Notes under the pieces: model-generated
Told to the model about the DNA's origin: nothing
The model's input: only the letters and a program-made list of their open reading frames with translations
Database searches by the model: none
Origin: Acidimicrobiia bacterium
GTDB taxonomy: Bacteria > Actinomycetota > Acidimicrobiia > Acidimicrobiales > Acidimicrobilacustridaceae
Direction: 5' to 3'
Assembly (NCBI GenBank): GCA_020832495.1
Contig: JAFIEP010000057.1
Coordinates: 1-52,071 of the forward strand
DNA: 52,071 nt
Shown here: positions 34,028 to 42,336 of the stretch, one piece after another
How positions within the stretch are numbered: position 1 is the stretch's first letter
How the letters are laid out: the number at the start of each line of letters is the position of its first letter
Translations under genes and position numbers: made by a program

Positions 34028-35343
34028 GTGCCGGGGCTGAACCGGAGTACCGATCCGGTGGTGAGGAGGGTGACGCTGCGTCTGGCGAGCTCTCGATCCC
34101 CGAGGTCGGACCGGTCGAGCAGGTCGAGTTCGACGAGGTGGCCGAGCCCACCATCCGACCGCCCCACTGGGACGCTCCAGCGTCGATCGTGGTGCGCGGG
34201 GTCAGCAAGTGGTACGACAGCCGCAACCGGGGTCGATTGCGGGCGGCGCTGCCGGGCCGACCCTCGAAGGAGCCGCCGCCGGGGGCGGTGCTGGCACTTG
34301 ACGACGCGTCGTTTGAGATCGGCGACGGTCAGTCGGTGGGCATCATCGGGAACAATGGAGCAGGGAAGAGCACCGCGCTGAAGCTGATCGCCGGGGTCAC
34401 GGCTCCCTCGCAGGGCGAGATCCGCGTTGCTGGTCGGGTGGCATCGATGATCGAGCTCGGCCTGGGCTTCAACCCGGAGATGACCGGACGCGAGAACCTG
34501 CGGTTCAGCGCCGGGCTGCTCGGCATGTCGCGGCGGGTCCTGGCCAAGCGGTGGGAGGACATCGTCGACTTCTCCGGTGTGGCCCACGCCCTCGAAAATC
34601 CGACGAAGACCTACTCGTCAGGCATGCTCGCTCGGCTCGGGTTCGCCCTGGCCTCCCACAGCGACGCCGAGATCATCCTGGTGGACGAGGTGCTGTCGGT
34701 GGGCGACTTCGACTTCCAGCGGCGCAGCCTCGAGCGGATCATGAAGCTCAACCGAGAGGGTCGCACCACCATCATCGTCACGCACAACCTCAGCGCCCTC
34801 CCGCCGTTGTGCCACCGGATCATCCAACTGGAGAAGGGCCGTGTGGTGGCCGACGGCGTGCCCGGTGACGTGATCCCCGAGTACGTCCTGGCCGAGGCGG
34901 AGAAGTACGCCGCCCATGGCAACGAGGAGGTCCACATCTCCGACGTGGAGCTCCGTCCCACCTCGGTGCACCCTGGCGGACGCCTCACCGTGCGGGGCGT
35001 GATCGAGACGACCGAGCCGTTGGTCGGGTGCAAGGCAGTCGTGCGCCTCGGCATGGGCCAGGCGCTCGTCGCTGTGATGGAGGGCGACGACAGCCTGACC
35101 CGACTCGTCGACGAGCCGCTCGACATCCGCATCGACCGCCAGGCCGGCCGATGGCAGGTCGAGGCAACTGTCGAGTCGCTCCCGCTGTTCGCTGGCGACT
35201 ATGTCGCTGGTCTCGCCGTGGTGCGAGACGACACGACCGAGGTGATCAGCAGGACGATGCCACTCGACATCTTGGGCAGCCGCGACGACTGGATGAAGAT
35301 CCGCGTTCGGCTCGAGGAGAACCACCAGCGGCTCGACCCGTGA
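34024..35343 (+). CDS. ABC exporter ATPase with C-terminal carbohydrate-binding domain (Wzt-like)
   Basis: A 439-residue protein. About 55 variable N-terminal residues precede the ATPase domain. Walker A is GNNGAGKST (about 110-118), the signature region is YSSGMLARLGFA, and Walker B is IILVDEVLSVGD. Residues 300-439 form a Wzt_C-like beta-sandwich (LTVRGVIETTEPLVG and later strands) which in O9a-type systems recognises the capped non-reducing end of the glycan before export. Neighbouring methyltransferases could supply such a cap, as known for E. coli O8/O9a. That connection is inference. The gene is convergent with the first methyltransferase, one base apart. Confidence 0.93.
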   Translation: MSAGAEPEYRSGGEEGDAASGELSIPEVGPVEQVEFDEVAEPTIRPPHWDAPASIVVRGVSKWYDSRNRGRLRAALPGRPSKEPPPGAVLALDDASFEIGDGQSVGIIGNNGAGKSTALKLIAGVTAPSQGEIRVAGRVASMIELGLGFNPEMTGRENLRFSAGLLGMSRRVLAKRWEDIVDFSGVAHALENPTKTYSSGMLARLGFALASHSDAEIILVDEVLSVGDFDFQRRSLERIMKLNREGRTTIIVTHNLSALPPLCHRIIQLEKGRVVADGVPGDVIPEYVLAEAEKYAAHGNEEVHISDVELRPTSVHPGGRLTVRGVIETTEPLVGCKAVVRLGMGQALVAVMEGDDSLTRLVDEPLDIRIDRQAGRWQVEATVESLPLFAGDYVAGLAVVRDDTTEVISRTMPLDILGSRDDWMKIRVRLEENHQRLDP

Positions 35344-35344
35344 G

Positions 35345-36328
35345 TCAGATGTTCTGGCGAAGTCGCGTGGCGACGTGACCCCAGAAGCGCCGGTCCCATG
35401 GCCGGACCTTCCGGCCGAGCTGGGCCAAGGTGAGGTCCCGAAGCCGCCGGGGGTGGCCCGACGGGCCGGAGGGAACCGGTGGTTTGCAGGGAGCGGACGG
35501 CTCGGAAGCGTGAGCATCGCCTGGGGCGGCGTCCACCGCTGCCGACGACGGGATCGTGCGGCGGGTGACCACCGCCGGGCGGTCGTCTCCCGCTGCCCGC
35601 TTGTCAGATGCCAGGAGGATGCGTCGCCCGGTCACCTGCCAGTCGGGCTCGCGGGGCAACGTCTCGACGCAGACGTTGCGGAAGTGCCGCTCGAACAAGG
35701 TGATCCAGTGATCGAGCGCTGGCCAGATCATGTGCTTGTGGTACTTCACCCCGATCGACGGGTCGTCCTCGTGGTTGCGGTCCTCGAGCGACCAGACCAC
35801 TGCCTCGAGCTGGATCTCGCCGGTGAACCCCGGTTCGGAGGAGACCCGGTAGGGGAGCTGGATGCCCGACAGGTCGAGCCCGTCGAGGACGTGGAAGAAG
35901 CACGTCCCCTCCGGTGCGGTCCACGAGGCCAGGTTCTCGACGACGGTCTCCATCTCGGCGACGGTGTCGAGGTACGACCACGGTTGGCCCGTGCAGGTCA
36001 CCAGCGAGAACGTATCGTGCCACTGCGGGTTGGGGTCGCGCAGGTCCCAGACCTCGAAGAAGTCGGCGTCGGGGTTCGCCTCCTGCGCGTGGGCGAGCAT
36101 CGACGGCGACAGGTCGATCCCGCAGCGACGGAGCCCGGGGAACTCGCTCAGGAAGTAGCCCGTGCCACAGCCGGCGTCGAGCCAGCGCAGGTCCGGACGG
36201 TCGACTTGCCGTGTGATGGCCTCGACGAGCAGCCTCCGCTCGGTGTCCCATGCCCCACCCAGCCAGGATTGGCGGTAGGTGCGCGCCGTACCCTCGTCGT
36301 AGATCCGTCGGACGTTGTCAGGCTGCAT
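35345..36328 (-). CDS. class I SAM-dependent methyltransferase (paralogue 2)
   Basis: A 327-residue protein. The SAM-binding motif I is LDAGCGTGYFLSEF near residue 50, then GIDLSPSML. It ends with a basic, Pro-rich tail. The N-terminal segment YDEGTARTYRQSWLGG resembles YDPWYAETYEERFLGG of the gene upstream, so the two are paralogues. It lies 21 bases after that gene and is probably co-transcribed. In this context it may methylate a sugar of the exported glycan. The acceptor is unknown. Confidence 0.85.
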   Translation of the reverse strand: MQPDNVRRIYDEGTARTYRQSWLGGAWDTERRLLVEAITRQVDRPDLRWLDAGCGTGYFLSEFPGLRRCGIDLSPSMLAHAQEANPDADFFEVWDLRDPNPQWHDTFSLVTCTGQPWSYLDTVAEMETVVENLASWTAPEGTCFFHVLDGLDLSGIQLPYRVSSEPGFTGEIQLEAVVWSLEDRNHEDDPSIGVKYHKHMIWPALDHWITLFERHFRNVCVETLPREPDWQVTGRRILLASDKRAAGDDRPAVVTRRTIPSSAAVDAAPGDAHASEPSAPCKPPVPSGPSGHPRRLRDLTLAQLGRKVRPWDRRFWGHVATRLRQNI

Positions 36329-36349
36329 GGTCGAGTACCCCGAGCTCGT

Positions 36350-37486
36350 TCACGAGGCGCTCCGGCGTCGTCGCAGGCGGGAGCGTGAGCTGAAGGGGTT
36401 GACGCGGCCGGCGAGTTCTCTGGCCAGTGCCCTGGTGGAGAGCCGGTCGAGCGGTGGCGGCTCCTTGGCGGCATCCCAGGCGTGGTAGAAGTCGGCCAGG
36501 TCCTTGCGAATGGCCCAGACCTGTTCGTGGACGACCCCGAGCGTGTCGTAGCCGTCGTCACTCTGCGGCAGCAGGGCCGCAGCGAGCTGGGAGATGTCGG
36601 ATCGAACGGCGGCGACCTCTCCCATCACGTCGGGCAGTGCGCTCGCCGAGGGCGCAGCAGGCGCCGCGCTGCCGTCACCCGCCCGAGCGGGGTCGCGCTC
36701 GAGGGGGTGGTCGGGTGGCGGCAGGGTCTCCTCGTAGGGGTAGGTCGAGCCCACCTCCTCGGCGGAGATCCGCTGCGGGCGCTTGGACCTCCCGATGACG
36801 CCCTTCGGGCGTCCGAAACCCGGCGCCACGGCGGGCCACCGGCGCACCTCGACGACCTCGAAGTCCCGGGCGAAGATGTTGACCATCCGCTGCACCTGCG
36901 GCGCGACCTGGTCGTGGTGGACGCGCCCGTTGGGCTCCTCCCAGGTCCAGGTGACCGACGTGATGTACAGCGATCCGCCGAACACCGGCGTCTCGGGATC
37001 CTCCCAGGGGAGGATGGTGCCCCGGGCCAGGTCCTCGGCATCGACCAGGGGCACGAAGAGGCTGCCGCCGGGCGCCACCCACGAGGCCAGGTTGCCCATG
37101 ACCGCATCCACCTCACGCAGCGACTCGACGAACCCGTAGCTGTTGAACAGGTTGGTCACCAGGTCCCAGCGGCCCTCCCACTCGGGGTGCTCGTCGAGGT
37201 AGCTGCCCTCGTGGATCGGCACGCCCGGGTTTGCCGCCCGGGCAGTCTCGAGCATGGCCGGGGACAGGTCGAGGCCTTCGCGCTCCACGTCGGGCAGCGC
37301 CGAGAGGTGCTTGCCGGTGCCGCAGCCGACGTCGAGCCAGCGACCGCCCGGGGGGAGGAGTTCCTTGATCACGTCGACTTCGTAGGCGTAGAGCGTGTGT
37401 CGCCACGGGTCGCCGCCCAGGAACCGCTCCTCGTAGGTCTCGGCGTACCAGGGGTCGTAGATGCTCAGGATCTCGTCGCGGTTCAC
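36350..37486 (-). CDS. class I SAM-dependent methyltransferase (paralogue 1)
   Basis: A 378-residue protein. Motif I is LDVGCGTGKHLSALP (about residues 49-63), followed by GLDLSPAMLETA. The catalytic domain ends near residue 235. A C-terminal extension contains a likely coiled coil (VMGEVAAVRSDISQLAAALL) and a strongly basic end (SRSRLRRRRS). The extension may tether it to the membrane or to a partner, as in some O-antigen capping complexes (inference). GTG 37486 is preceded by AGGAG. Confidence 0.85.
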   Translation of the reverse strand: MNRDEILSIYDPWYAETYEERFLGGDPWRHTLYAYEVDVIKELLPPGGRWLDVGCGTGKHLSALPDVEREGLDLSPAMLETARAANPGVPIHEGSYLDEHPEWEGRWDLVTNLFNSYGFVESLREVDAVMGNLASWVAPGGSLFVPLVDAEDLARGTILPWEDPETPVFGGSLYITSVTWTWEEPNGRVHHDQVAPQVQRMVNIFARDFEVVEVRRWPAVAPGFGRPKGVIGRSKRPQRISAEEVGSTYPYEETLPPPDHPLERDPARAGDGSAAPAAPSASALPDVMGEVAAVRSDISQLAAALLPQSDDGYDTLGVVHEQVWAIRKDLADFYHAWDAAKEPPPLDRLSTRALARELAGRVNPFSSRSRLRRRRSAS

Positions 37487-37563
37487 CGTTCTCCTCAGGC
37501 TGGTCGTCGCCAGGCCCGCTCGCTTCGGCTTCGTCCGGCAGGCCCTCCTCGCCGGACCGCCAG

Positions 37564-37569
37564 ATCGTA
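37564..37569 (-). promoter_or_regulatory. possible -10 box for the methyltransferase pair
   Basis: Minus-strand TACGAT predicts a start near 37557 and a leader of about 70 bases to GTG 37486. Confidence 0.35.
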
Positions 37570-37612
37570 CGCACGAGGAGGTGACCCTGCCAGCCGCCCG
37601 GCCCCGACCGGC

Positions 37613-37618
37613 CATACT
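37613..37618 (+). promoter_or_regulatory. possible -10 box for the tail-fibre-like gene
   Basis: CATACT, six bases, then ATG 37625. The first base departs from TANNNT, but the spacing equals that of the other leaderless genes. Confidence 0.35.
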
Positions 37619-37624
37619 TCTGCC

Positions 37625-38899
37625 ATGGCCAAGCTCGCAGACCTCGAGGACGTCGACCTGACCACCGTGGCACTCGACGACGGGACGCCATTGCTGGCCG
37701 CGTGGCGCAGCGGGGGCGGGCAGGACGGTGCGGCGACGGGGTTCTGGGAGGCGTGCCAGGCCTTGCCGGCCTCGGCGGTCACCGTCGAGCTCGACCCGAT
37801 GGTGAGTCGCCTGGTGCCGGGCGGACTGGTGGCGCCGACCGCCTCGGTGCAGGACCGCTTCGCATCGTTGTACCGCGACGGGCTGAACATCTTCCGGCGC
37901 GTCACCGACGACGACGTGGACCTGCCCATGCAGACCCGCCTGTGCCTGCTCACCGACTATCGGCGCGACCTGCCCTACGACCAGCTGGGTGGCAACGGTG
38001 CCCTCTTCGGCCTGTCCTACGGGGCCCCGGGCGCACCGGCGGGCGGTAACGTGAACGTCACCACCATCGGCGTGGAGATCCGGGCCAGCGAGGATCCTGC
38101 CAACGAGGTCGGCGGCTGCATCGCCTCCCTGCAACTGGGCAAGGGCACCGATCCGCCGCCGACCGGGTCGCTGTGGGGTGCCTCGTACACGCTGCGGGGC
38201 TCGGTCGGGCGTCAGCCGGGTGGTCTGATGGCCTACACGGCAGTGGTGCAGAACTACTTCGACGGCTCGGGTTCCCGTTCGGACAACTACGGCTACGCGG
38301 CGGTCACCCGTCCGGGCATCGGCGACGGTGAGGACTTCCACGTCCACGACCCCATACGTCACGCCACCACCTACCCCGTCGACCACGGCTTCGTGGTGTG
38401 TGGTGACTCCGGCCCCTATCCCGAGGGGGGTGGGATCGGCTTCAAGGTCGCTTTCCAGGCCGGCGGCGCGGCCTCGCCGTGGGCGCCACGTGAGCAGTGG
38501 CGCACGCGTATCGGCACGGGCTTGCTGGTGAGGGACTGGCTGGAGGCCGGCATCCACGTGCAGCCACCGCACCACGACGCCGCTGCGGTGCCTCAGCTCC
38601 GTCTCGACCGACGGGACCACCAGAAGGGGAACTACCTCGAGTGCCGCAGCGAGGACGGGCTGGGTCTCATCGCCTCGATCGGCCCTGACGGTCGGATGCG
38701 CGCCGCTCCAGGTCAGGACGACGCCGACGTGGTCACCGTGGCCCAGCTCGAGGAAGCCCTGGCCGCTCTGCGGGCCGACCTGCGGGCCGACCTCAGCGGG
38801 GTGTCGGCCCGTCGACTCGGTCGCGAACTCGCCGCACGGTGTTGGCGCACTGCCCGGCGGCGGGTCCGGCAGGTCGTCAGCTCAGCCGGCGCGCGCTGA
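37625..38899 (+). CDS. unrecognised protein with phage-tail-fibre-like features
   Basis: A 424-residue protein of unknown function. The opening MAKLADLEDVDLTTVALDDG is like the DLxDVdL...DG motif of many phage tail and receptor-binding proteins. The middle is Gly/Asn/Ser-rich and probably beta. Around residues 335-365 a NYLECRSEDGLGLIASI-PDG segment resembles the pre-coiled-coil beta motif of tail fibres. A short heptad coil follows (AQLEEALAALRADLRADL) and then a basic C-terminus. There is no signal peptide or membrane helix. No other phage genes surround it. It lies between methyltransferases and glycosyltransferases, so a glycan-binding or assembly role is possible but unproven. Its last 18 bases overlap the convergent GT2-UbiA gene. 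Confidence 0.7.
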   Translation: MAKLADLEDVDLTTVALDDGTPLLAAWRSGGGQDGAATGFWEACQALPASAVTVELDPMVSRLVPGGLVAPTASVQDRFASLYRDGLNIFRRVTDDDVDLPMQTRLCLLTDYRRDLPYDQLGGNGALFGLSYGAPGAPAGGNVNVTTIGVEIRASEDPANEVGGCIASLQLGKGTDPPPTGSLWGASYTLRGSVGRQPGGLMAYTAVVQNYFDGSGSRSDNYGYAAVTRPGIGDGEDFHVHDPIRHATTYPVDHGFVVCGDSGPYPEGGGIGFKVAFQAGGAASPWAPREQWRTRIGTGLLVRDWLEAGIHVQPPHHDAAAVPQLRLDRRDHQKGNYLECRSEDGLGLIASIGPDGRMRAAPGQDDADVVTVAQLEEALAALRADLRADLSGVSARRLGRELAARCWRTARRRVRQVVSSAGAR

Positions 38900-41113
38900 C
38901 CGGCGCGCCGCCCAACGGAGTCGCTCGTTGGCCACGGTACCCACCAGCCGTTCCAGCCCGGCGCGCAACCGGGGCCAGAAGAGCAGGACCACGAGACCGA
39001 CCAGCGCGCCGTAGCGGGGGTCGTCGAGGGTCAACGCCGCGCTGAGCAGTAGTGCCGGCCAGATCTGGGTCCATGCCAGCAGCCACCCCTGGTCGATCGC
39101 CGTGGTGGCGACCGTGCGGTCGATCACGCGAGTGAGCCGTGCCGTGTGGAAGGCGACGAGGTAGGCGGCCGCACCGGCCACCAGCCACGGCGCCCACGTG
39201 GCCACAGTCACCGTCAGCAGCGTCAACCCCAACAGCTCGAGCGGGAACAGGATGCGCCGCATCAGTCGGGCGACGCGTACTTCGCCGATCGTCGTCGCCA
39301 GCGTGGTGATGCCCGTGGCCCGGTCGTTGGCGGCGTCACTCACCTGGTGGATCAGGATGGCCCGCAGCCCGAACCCACCGGCCCACGCCACGGCGCCACC
39401 GATCATCCACCAGGACGGGCCGCCGGCGGCGCCGACGGAGGAGAACAACGCCACGGAGAACAGCGCAGGGAGCACGAAGGCGTTGCAGGCGTCGCACACC
39501 GGCCCGAGGAGCGGGTGTTCCTTCAGGCGTAGGGGGCGAGGGGAGTAGGCGAGCGGCAGCAGGTAGATGGCCACCAGCACGGCCATCGCCGCTGCGTCGA
39601 GGTGGACGAACAGCCACGGCAGCGCCCCGAGCGCGGCGAAGGCGACGGCCGCGCCCACCCGCGCCGGCATGGTCAGGTTGGCCATCGAGTTCGACTTGCC
39701 CACCTCGAGGTCGGCGTCCACGTCGGCGGCATCGTTGATCACATAGGCGTAGGCAGCCAGTGCCATCGCGGCCCACAGCAGGGCCAGCACCCGGGGGAAG
39801 GCATCCACCGGGGCGATCTGACGCCAGCCGATCTGCAGACAGGCGAAGGCCGTGATCGGGCCCAACATGTGGTTCCACCACTGGTTCGTCCGCAGGGCGG
39901 TCGACGCCCGGGTCACCGAGCGCACGACGCTAGGGGAGCGGGCCGCCTCGGGCGGCGACTCGGCGGCGGGATCGGGCGTCGCAGACGATCCGTTGGGTGC
40001 GACGATGCCCGGTGGGCTGGCCAGGTCGACGGCGAGCGGTTCCTCGACGTAGAGGTCCAGTACGGCGGTGTCGACATCGTCGGCCAGTTCGTGGAGCAAC
40101 TCGACGGCGTACTTCGTGGCCGGATAGGCGCCGACCCACGGTTGGGGGAAGGTGGTCGGGAGCGCAGCGGCCAGTGCGTCGAGTGTGGACGCGGCCTCGT
40201 CCTGGTCACTCACCGGCAGGTCGGTGGCCACGCGTCGGGCGGCCCACGACGAGCCGACGGCCAGGGCAGTGAGGTCGAGCGGGGGAGTGCGACGCGCCGC
40301 CGCGGTGCGGACCGGTCGGTAGGGGCGGGCGGTGGCATAGGCCACGAGAAGGGTCAGTCGGTCCACCACGTCGGTGGCGAAGGTGGAGCCCGACAGGTTG
40401 CGGGCGGTCTCGCTCCCGCCGTGCACCCGGAAGCTGGCCACCGGCTCGTCGACCAGGACCAGCCCTCGTCGCATGGCCAGGCGGACGAACAGCTCGTAGT
40501 CCCACAGTTGTGCGAAGCGGGTGTCGAAGCCGCCGGCTCGCAACGCCGCTCGTCGTTCGAACAGTACGGCAACGGGTTCGCCGACGAAGTTGAGTTGTGG
40601 CAGACGGGCCGCTGCATGCTCCGCCGCCACGTCGGCTACCTGCTCGGCACCCACGAACCCGCTCCCGAAGCGAGTGGTGAGGGACTGCTCGACCAGCGCG
40701 TCACAGGCCTGGCGTTGCCACTCGGGGACATCCGACTCGAAACGGTAGGTCCGCCCCCCGACCACGACCGGGACGCCGCGCCGCCGCGCCGCCAACATCG
40801 TGGTGAGGCATCCGGGTTCGATGCTGTCGTCTTGGAACACGGGTTTCACCCATCGTCCCCGTGCGAGATGGACACAGCGGTTCACGTTGCCGACGGCTCC
40901 GAGCCGCTGCGGGTTCCGCTCGACCCGCAGGTTCTCGATGCGCTCGCTGTACGAACGGGCGATCTCGACGGTCGCATCGGTCGAGCCGTCGTCGTTCACC
41001 AGCACCTCGAGGCCGGGGAGGTCCTGGGCGGCGATGCTGTCGAGACACTCGCCGAGGTACGCCGCCCCGTTGAACGTCGGGACGATGACCGATGCGGAGA
41101 CGCTACGCGTCAC
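38882..41113 (-). CDS. GT2 glycosyltransferase fused to UbiA-family prenyltransferase
   Basis: A 743-residue single open frame. Residues 5-250 are a family 2 glycosyltransferase: ASVIVPTFNG, VNDDGSTD near 40-46, and the metal motif FQDDS near 94-98. Residues 255-400 are a helical then Pro/Ala/Ser-rich linker. Residues 405-715 are a UbiA-type membrane domain with about eight helices. It has both Asp-rich motifs, NDAADVDAD (460-468) and SDAANDRATG (592-601), and a TNQWWN entry typical of the superfamily. UbiA enzymes join a polyprenyl diphosphate to an acceptor. In actinobacteria one member makes decaprenyl-phosphoribose. The fusion could couple lipid-carrier synthesis and glycosylation (inference). 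The GTG start overlaps the upstream GT gene. Confidence 0.88.
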   Translation of the reverse strand: MTRSVSASVIVPTFNGAAYLGECLDSIAAQDLPGLEVLVNDDGSTDATVEIARSYSERIENLRVERNPQRLGAVGNVNRCVHLARGRWVKPVFQDDSIEPGCLTTMLAARRRGVPVVVGGRTYRFESDVPEWQRQACDALVEQSLTTRFGSGFVGAEQVADVAAEHAAARLPQLNFVGEPVAVLFERRAALRAGGFDTRFAQLWDYELFVRLAMRRGLVLVDEPVASFRVHGGSETARNLSGSTFATDVVDRLTLLVAYATARPYRPVRTAAARRTPPLDLTALAVGSSWAARRVATDLPVSDQDEAASTLDALAAALPTTFPQPWVGAYPATKYAVELLHELADDVDTAVLDLYVEEPLAVDLASPPGIVAPNGSSATPDPAAESPPEAARSPSVVRSVTRASTALRTNQWWNHMLGPITAFACLQIGWRQIAPVDAFPRVLALLWAAMALAAYAYVINDAADVDADLEVGKSNSMANLTMPARVGAAVAFAALGALPWLFVHLDAAAMAVLVAIYLLPLAYSPRPLRLKEHPLLGPVCDACNAFVLPALFSVALFSSVGAAGGPSWWMIGGAVAWAGGFGLRAILIHQVSDAANDRATGITTLATTIGEVRVARLMRRILFPLELLGLTLLTVTVATWAPWLVAGAAAYLVAFHTARLTRVIDRTVATTAIDQGWLLAWTQIWPALLLSAALTLDDPRYGALVGLVVLLFWPRLRAGLERLVGTVANERLRWAARRSARAG

Positions 41114-42336
41114 GAGCGGCCACCCGTGGAGCGCCGGGCGAGGACCCTTTCGATGACGTCGAGCACCTCGGGCCCGGCCACGTCCACCCGGTGGTCCCGT
41201 TCGACGGTGGCCGCTGCCCGGGCACCCATGGCCACCCGGCGAGGCTCGTCGTCGAGGATGGTCAGTACCGCCGCTGCCATTGCCTCCACGTCGAGGTACG
41301 GCACGATCATCCCCGACTCGCCACGGGCTTCCTCCTCGCTGCGGCGCACCAGTTCGACCATGCCCCCCGAGCGGTCGAAACAGACCATGGGGATGCCGAG
41401 CAACGACGTCTCCAGGCCGACGAGAGGGTAAGGGTCCTCGCGAGAGGTGAGGGCCAGCACGTCGAATCCCCGGTACCAGTCGTGGGGTCGCGACTGCAGC
41501 CCCACGAGGTGGATGTGGGCGGCTGCACCGGAGCGCTCGATGTCGAAGCGGATCTGTTCGCCGTCGGCACCCCCGGGAAGGCCGCCGACCCACACCAGGT
41601 GGACGTCGGACCGTCCGGCGTCCACCATTGCGCGGCCCAGTTGCGTGAAGAGGTCGATGCCTTTGCGCCAATCGGCCCAACCCGAGCCACCAACCACGAA
41701 GGCGCTGTCGGGCAGGCCGAGTTCGTCCCTGATGGCCTGGCGGTTGCGCTCGGGAGGGGCGAGCACCTCGGTGGGGTCGATGAACTCGTAGACGCGGGTG
41801 ATGCGGCGGCGGGGCACGTCGAACTGCACCACCAGATTGTCGGCTACACAGTCCGCAGCCGCGATGAAGTGATCGATCCGCGTGTGCAGCAGCGGCCGGT
41901 CTGCAGGGCGTAGGGCCCAGGTGGCGGCCGATCGCAGTTCGTGGACGTGGGCAACGGTGGCGGTTGCTGCCGGGAGGTGGTGGAGCAGGCGGACGCTGGC
42001 CGCGCTGTTGAGATAGACGGTGTGCGCCGCGGCGACGGGGGCCACGGTCCGGCGCATGCGGGCGACCTGCAGGGCCACCAGCGGGCGACGTCGTTGGCGC
42101 TCGGCCAGCCACCGTTCGGATCGGTTCGACCCGGGCCACTCGACCTCGGTGCCGAGCACTGTGGTGGGACCGACTTCGGCGAACATCTCGGTGAGTGGCC
42201 CGTCGCGCAGAATGGCGATGTGTGGCTCGATGCTGCTGTTGTCGGCCAGCCACCGCACGAGATGCAGGAGCGCGAAGGGCGCTCCGGTGCGGGACCCCTC
42301 GTGGGAGACGAACAGGACGGGGGTCGGCCGGGTCAT
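41110..42336 (-). CDS. family 4-type glycosyltransferase
   Basis: A 408-residue GT-B fold enzyme. The N-terminal domain opens VLFVSHEGSRTGAP with the Gly-rich acceptor loop. The C-terminal domain has FVVGGSGWADWRKGIDLF and the acidic donor-binding stretch SREDPYPLVGLE near residue 315, close to the family E(x)7E motif. It is very similar in layout to the product of 43480-44682. The ATG overlaps the preceding gene by four bases (ATGA) and the stop overlaps the GT2-UbiA GTG. Confidence 0.88.
   Translation of the reverse strand: MTRPTPVLFVSHEGSRTGAPFALLHLVRWLADNSSIEPHIAILRDGPLTEMFAEVGPTTVLGTEVEWPGSNRSERWLAERQRRRPLVALQVARMRRTVAPVAAAHTVYLNSAASVRLLHHLPAATATVAHVHELRSAATWALRPADRPLLHTRIDHFIAAADCVADNLVVQFDVPRRRITRVYEFIDPTEVLAPPERNRQAIRDELGLPDSAFVVGGSGWADWRKGIDLFTQLGRAMVDAGRSDVHLVWVGGLPGGADGEQIRFDIERSGAAAHIHLVGLQSRPHDWYRGFDVLALTSREDPYPLVGLETSLLGIPMVCFDRSGGMVELVRRSEEEARGESGMIVPYLDVEAMAAAVLTILDDEPRRVAMGARAAATVERDHRVDVAGPEVLDVIERVLARRSTGGRS

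Noticed and set aside
37625-38899. Prophage remnant
   Set aside because: Only one tail-fibre-like gene is present, with no capsid, terminase, integrase or attachment site near it.
39602-41431. Long open frame of 609 codons on the plus strand opposite the GT2-UbiA gene
   Set aside because: Its translation is low-complexity Gly/Arg/Asp/His with no family motifs, as expected for the antisense of GC-rich coding DNA. The minus-strand frame has clear GT2 and UbiA motifs.
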